Origin: JAVJSD01 sp040219575
Lineage (GTDB): Bacteria; Planctomycetota; Planctomycetia; Pirellulales; Pirellulaceae
Direction: 5' to 3'
NCBI GenBank assembly: GCA_040219575.1
Contig: JAVJSD010000097.1
Coordinates: 103,535-167,534, forward strand
Length of the DNA: 64,000 bases
Under the pieces are notes generated by a model, which was not told the origin of the DNA, ran no database searches, and saw nothing but the letters and a program-made list of their open reading frames with translations. Shown here one piece after another: positions 62,195-64,000 of this stretch. Numbering within the stretch: position 1 is the first letter of the stretch; each line of letters starts with the position of its first letter. A program made the translations under genes and the position numbers.

Positions 62195-63634
62195 CTAAAG
62201 CGCTGCGCGTCTCCCGGGGTGTTTTTGCTCCAGCCCACAGGCGCCCGCGGTGGGCAGCATCTTGTCGGGACTGAGATTGTTGAGCGGATTGAAGGCGCTG
62301 CGCAAGTTGGCCATCACCGCAAGGTCGTCGTCGGTGAACATCTTTTTCATGAACGCGATCTTTTCGACGCCGATGCCGTGTTCGCCGGTGACGCTGCCGC
62401 CGCAGGCGAGGCACTCGTCGAGAATCTCGCCGCTGGCCTTAAGCACGCGGCCGATCTGCGCCTGGTCGCGCTCGTCGAACAGCAGAATCGGGTGGATGTT
62501 TCCGTCGCCGGCGTGGAACACGTTGACCACCCGCAGATCGTACTTGGCGGCGATCTCGGTGATCCGCCGCAGGATGTGCGGCAGTTTGCTGCGCGGCACG
62601 ACGCCGTCTTGCGTGCAGTAACTGGGGCTGAGGCGGCCGATGGCGCCGAAGGCCTGCTTGCGGCACTTCCACAGTTTGAGCCGCTCCTTTTCGTCGGCCG
62701 CCTGCCGAACTTCCCGGGCGCCGCACTGCTGGCACAATTCGATGATCCGGTCGCGTTGCTCGTCGAGTCCCGCCTCGAGGCCGTCGACCTCGATCAGCAG
62801 GATCGCCTCGGCGTCGAGCGGGAAGCCGAACTGGAACGCCTGCTCCAGCGCCGTCAGGATGCCCTGATCCATCATCTCCAGCGCCGCCGGCACGATGCCC
62901 GCGCCGATGATCTCGCTGATGGCGCTCGTGGCGTCGTCGCACGACTCGAAGATGCCCAGCATGGTGCGGTAGCCTTGCGGATTGCGCGTCAGCCGGACCC
63001 AGGCCCGGGTCACGATCGCCAGCGTCCCCTCGCTCCCCACGATCGCGCCGACCAGGTCGAGCCCCGGCGGGTCTTCGGCCGGTCCGCCGATCCGCACGAT
63101 GCGGCCGTCGGCCAGCACCGCCTCCACCCCCAGTACGTGGTTCACCGTCACACCGTACTTGAGCGTGTGCGGCCCGCCCGAGTTGGTGGCCACGTTGCCG
63201 CCGATCGTGCAGGCGCCCTGGCTGGAAGGATCGGGAGCATAGTGGTAGCCGGTGCCGCGCAGGGCGTTGGTCAGCCACACGTTCACCACCCCCGGCTGCA
63301 CCACGGCGTAGCGGTCGCGAAGGTTGATCTCCAGGATCTCCTTCATCCGCGTCAGCACGATCATCACACCGCCGCCGACCGGCAGACAACCGCCGGCGAG
63401 ACTCGTTCCCGCTCCACGCGGCAGAAACGGAATCTTCAGCTCGTTGCAAACGCGAACCACTTCGGCCACTTGCTGCGCGTTGTGCGGGAAGACCACCACA
63501 TCGGGGCTGTTCTTCTCGATCACGAACCCATCGCACTCGTAGACCAGCAGGTCGCTGTGCGCGGAAAGCACGCTGTCGACGCCCACAACTTGCCGCAGAC
63601 GCTCGACGAGATGGGTGTCGGTGGCGAGGGACAT
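62195..63634 (-). CDS. glcD: Glycolate oxidase catalytic FAD subunit
   Basis: The product is 479 aa. FAD-site sequences are LPRGAGTSLAGGCLPV, TIGGNVATNSGGPHTLKYGV and VGSEGTLAIVTRAWVRL. The metal/substrate histidines lie in FHAGDGNIHP and the closing motif GEHGIGVEK is intact. It oxidises glycolate, or a related 2-hydroxy acid, to the 2-oxo acid in the cytoplasm at the membrane. It leads the minus-strand operon glcD-glcE-glcF-aldehyde dehydrogenase. The substrate could also be D-lactate or D-2-hydroxyglutarate, but the presence of glcE and glcF favours glycolate. Confidence 0.94.
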   Translation of the reverse strand: MSLATDTHLVERLRQVVGVDSVLSAHSDLLVYECDGFVIEKNSPDVVVFPHNAQQVAEVVRVCNELKIPFLPRGAGTSLAGGCLPVGGGVMIVLTRMKEILEINLRDRYAVVQPGVVNVWLTNALRGTGYHYAPDPSSQGACTIGGNVATNSGGPHTLKYGVTVNHVLGVEAVLADGRIVRIGGPAEDPPGLDLVGAIVGSEGTLAIVTRAWVRLTRNPQGYRTMLGIFESCDDATSAISEIIGAGIVPAALEMMDQGILTALEQAFQFGFPLDAEAILLIEVDGLEAGLDEQRDRIIELCQQCGAREVRQAADEKERLKLWKCRKQAFGAIGRLSPSYCTQDGVVPRSKLPHILRRITEIAAKYDLRVVNVFHAGDGNIHPILLFDERDQAQIGRVLKASGEILDECLACGGSVTGEHGIGVEKIAFMKKMFTDDDLAVMANLRSAFNPLNNLSPDKMLPTAGACGLEQKHPGRRAAL

Positions 63635-63796
63635 GGGTTTGGCGGTCTTCTATCGCGGGCTGTAAGGACGCGGACGTTCACCGGATTCAAGTCCCTCAGT
63701 AAATCAGATTTCGGCCGCCGCCAAAACCATAAGGGCGCACATTTTGTGATTGTGTGAATGCCGATTTTTCTTGACAAAGCGGGGTATTCGCCGTTG

Positions 63797-63825
63797 TTTA
63801 TTGAAGCCTGCAATTTCAATGTCAA
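63797..63825 (-). promoter_or_regulatory. glcD: Sigma-70-type promoter for the glycolate operon
   Basis: On the minus strand a perfect -35 box TTGACA (63825-63820) is followed after exactly 17 bases by AATAAA (63802-63797). The region is AT-rich, unlike its surroundings. Initiation near 63790 would give a leader of about 155 bases before glcD. A related motif (TCAATAAACGAG) repeats at 63842-63853. Confidence 0.6.
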
Positions 63826-63886
63826 GTTTCCATTGAGATCGACTCGTTTATTGAGCCATGCATGGTCAATGCCGATTCAACTTCGT

Positions 63887-64000
63887 TTAACGGCAAGCCG
63901 CAGCGCAGGCGACGTCGTACGCGGGATGTTCCGCGACAGTCTCTCGTGGTGTCGTGTTCAACGCAACCACGTGTCGCCCCTCGAGTCGGAGGTCCAACGT
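63887..64000 (-). CDS. 3' end of a gene entering from the right edge (partial)
   Basis: One minus-strand frame is open from the window edge to TAA at 63889-63887, giving 37 residues: TLDLRLEGRHVVALNTTPRE, then TVAEHPAYDVACAAACR. The composition looks protein-like, and the other two minus frames look poorer. It is too short to identify a family. Confidence 0.4.
   Translation of the reverse strand, partial: TLDLRLEGRHVVALNTTPRETVAEHPAYDVACAAACR

Noticed and set aside
62156..63757. Plus-strand frame opposite glcD
   Set aside because: glcD on the minus strand carries all family motifs; the plus-strand frame has none.

Overview
The window looks like chromosomal DNA of a high-GC planctomycete, most likely of the Pirellulales type. 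The grounds are gene families rather than any marker gene: a Ser/Thr kinase with a WD40 tail, a separate ECF sigma factor, a Tat-exported Gfo/Idh/MocA oxidoreductase, a DUF5060 glycosidase, secreted HEAT and TPR proteins, and many palindromic intergenic elements. I see no rRNA, tRNA, CRISPR array, transposase or phage gene. Codon use looks uniform by eye, so nothing stands out as recently acquired.

Layout. 1-6045 (minus): a secreted HEAT-repeat protein cut by the window edge, then a very large secreted glycosidase-like protein. 6379-8168 (plus): an exported nitrilase-superfamily protein translationally coupled to a MazG-type NTP pyrophosphatase. 8280-10489: an unrecognised protein, an O6-alkylguanine-DNA alkyltransferase and a DCC-family protein. 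10770-19941 (minus): a seven-gene Bat/MoxR-type operon (two VWA membrane proteins, DUF58, MoxR ATPase, two TPR-like proteins, one small membrane protein). 20222-24005: a Tat-exported oxidoreductase divergent from a DUF5060 glycoside hydrolase. 24563-27508: a J-domain-like single-pass membrane protein. 27631-35152 (minus): membrane proteins, a YceI protein, the giant kinase/WD40 protein and a possible frameshifted gene, divergent from an ECF sigma factor at 35404. 36069-37711 (minus): a PH-like protein and a membrane-anchored protein with a clear terminator.

37979-45385 (plus) is a type IV pilus/type II secretion-like set: small coiled-coil membrane protein, prepilin-like protein, PilM, PilN, PilO, a GspC/PilP-like protein, a secretin and a TPR lipoprotein. 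No assembly ATPase, platform protein or prepilin peptidase lies in the window. 45778-50992 holds a PfkB sugar kinase and a coupled three-gene unit (secreted protein, histidine kinase, response regulator). 51030-56515 holds a small TPR protein, secreted proteins (one built of DV(K/N)A and aromatic repeats), a group-2 sigma factor with an N-terminal helix-turn-helix, a PhnP-like hydrolase and a HEAT/coiled-coil protein. 56704-63634 (minus) is a glycolate-oxidase operon, glcD-glcE-glcF, followed by an aldehyde dehydrogenase and a metallophosphatase-like protein that lacks first-motif ligands. A fragment of another gene enters at the right edge.

Much intergenic space is filled by at least five families of inverted-repeat elements that recur around the window. 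All functional calls come from reading motifs and gene order; no database search was run.
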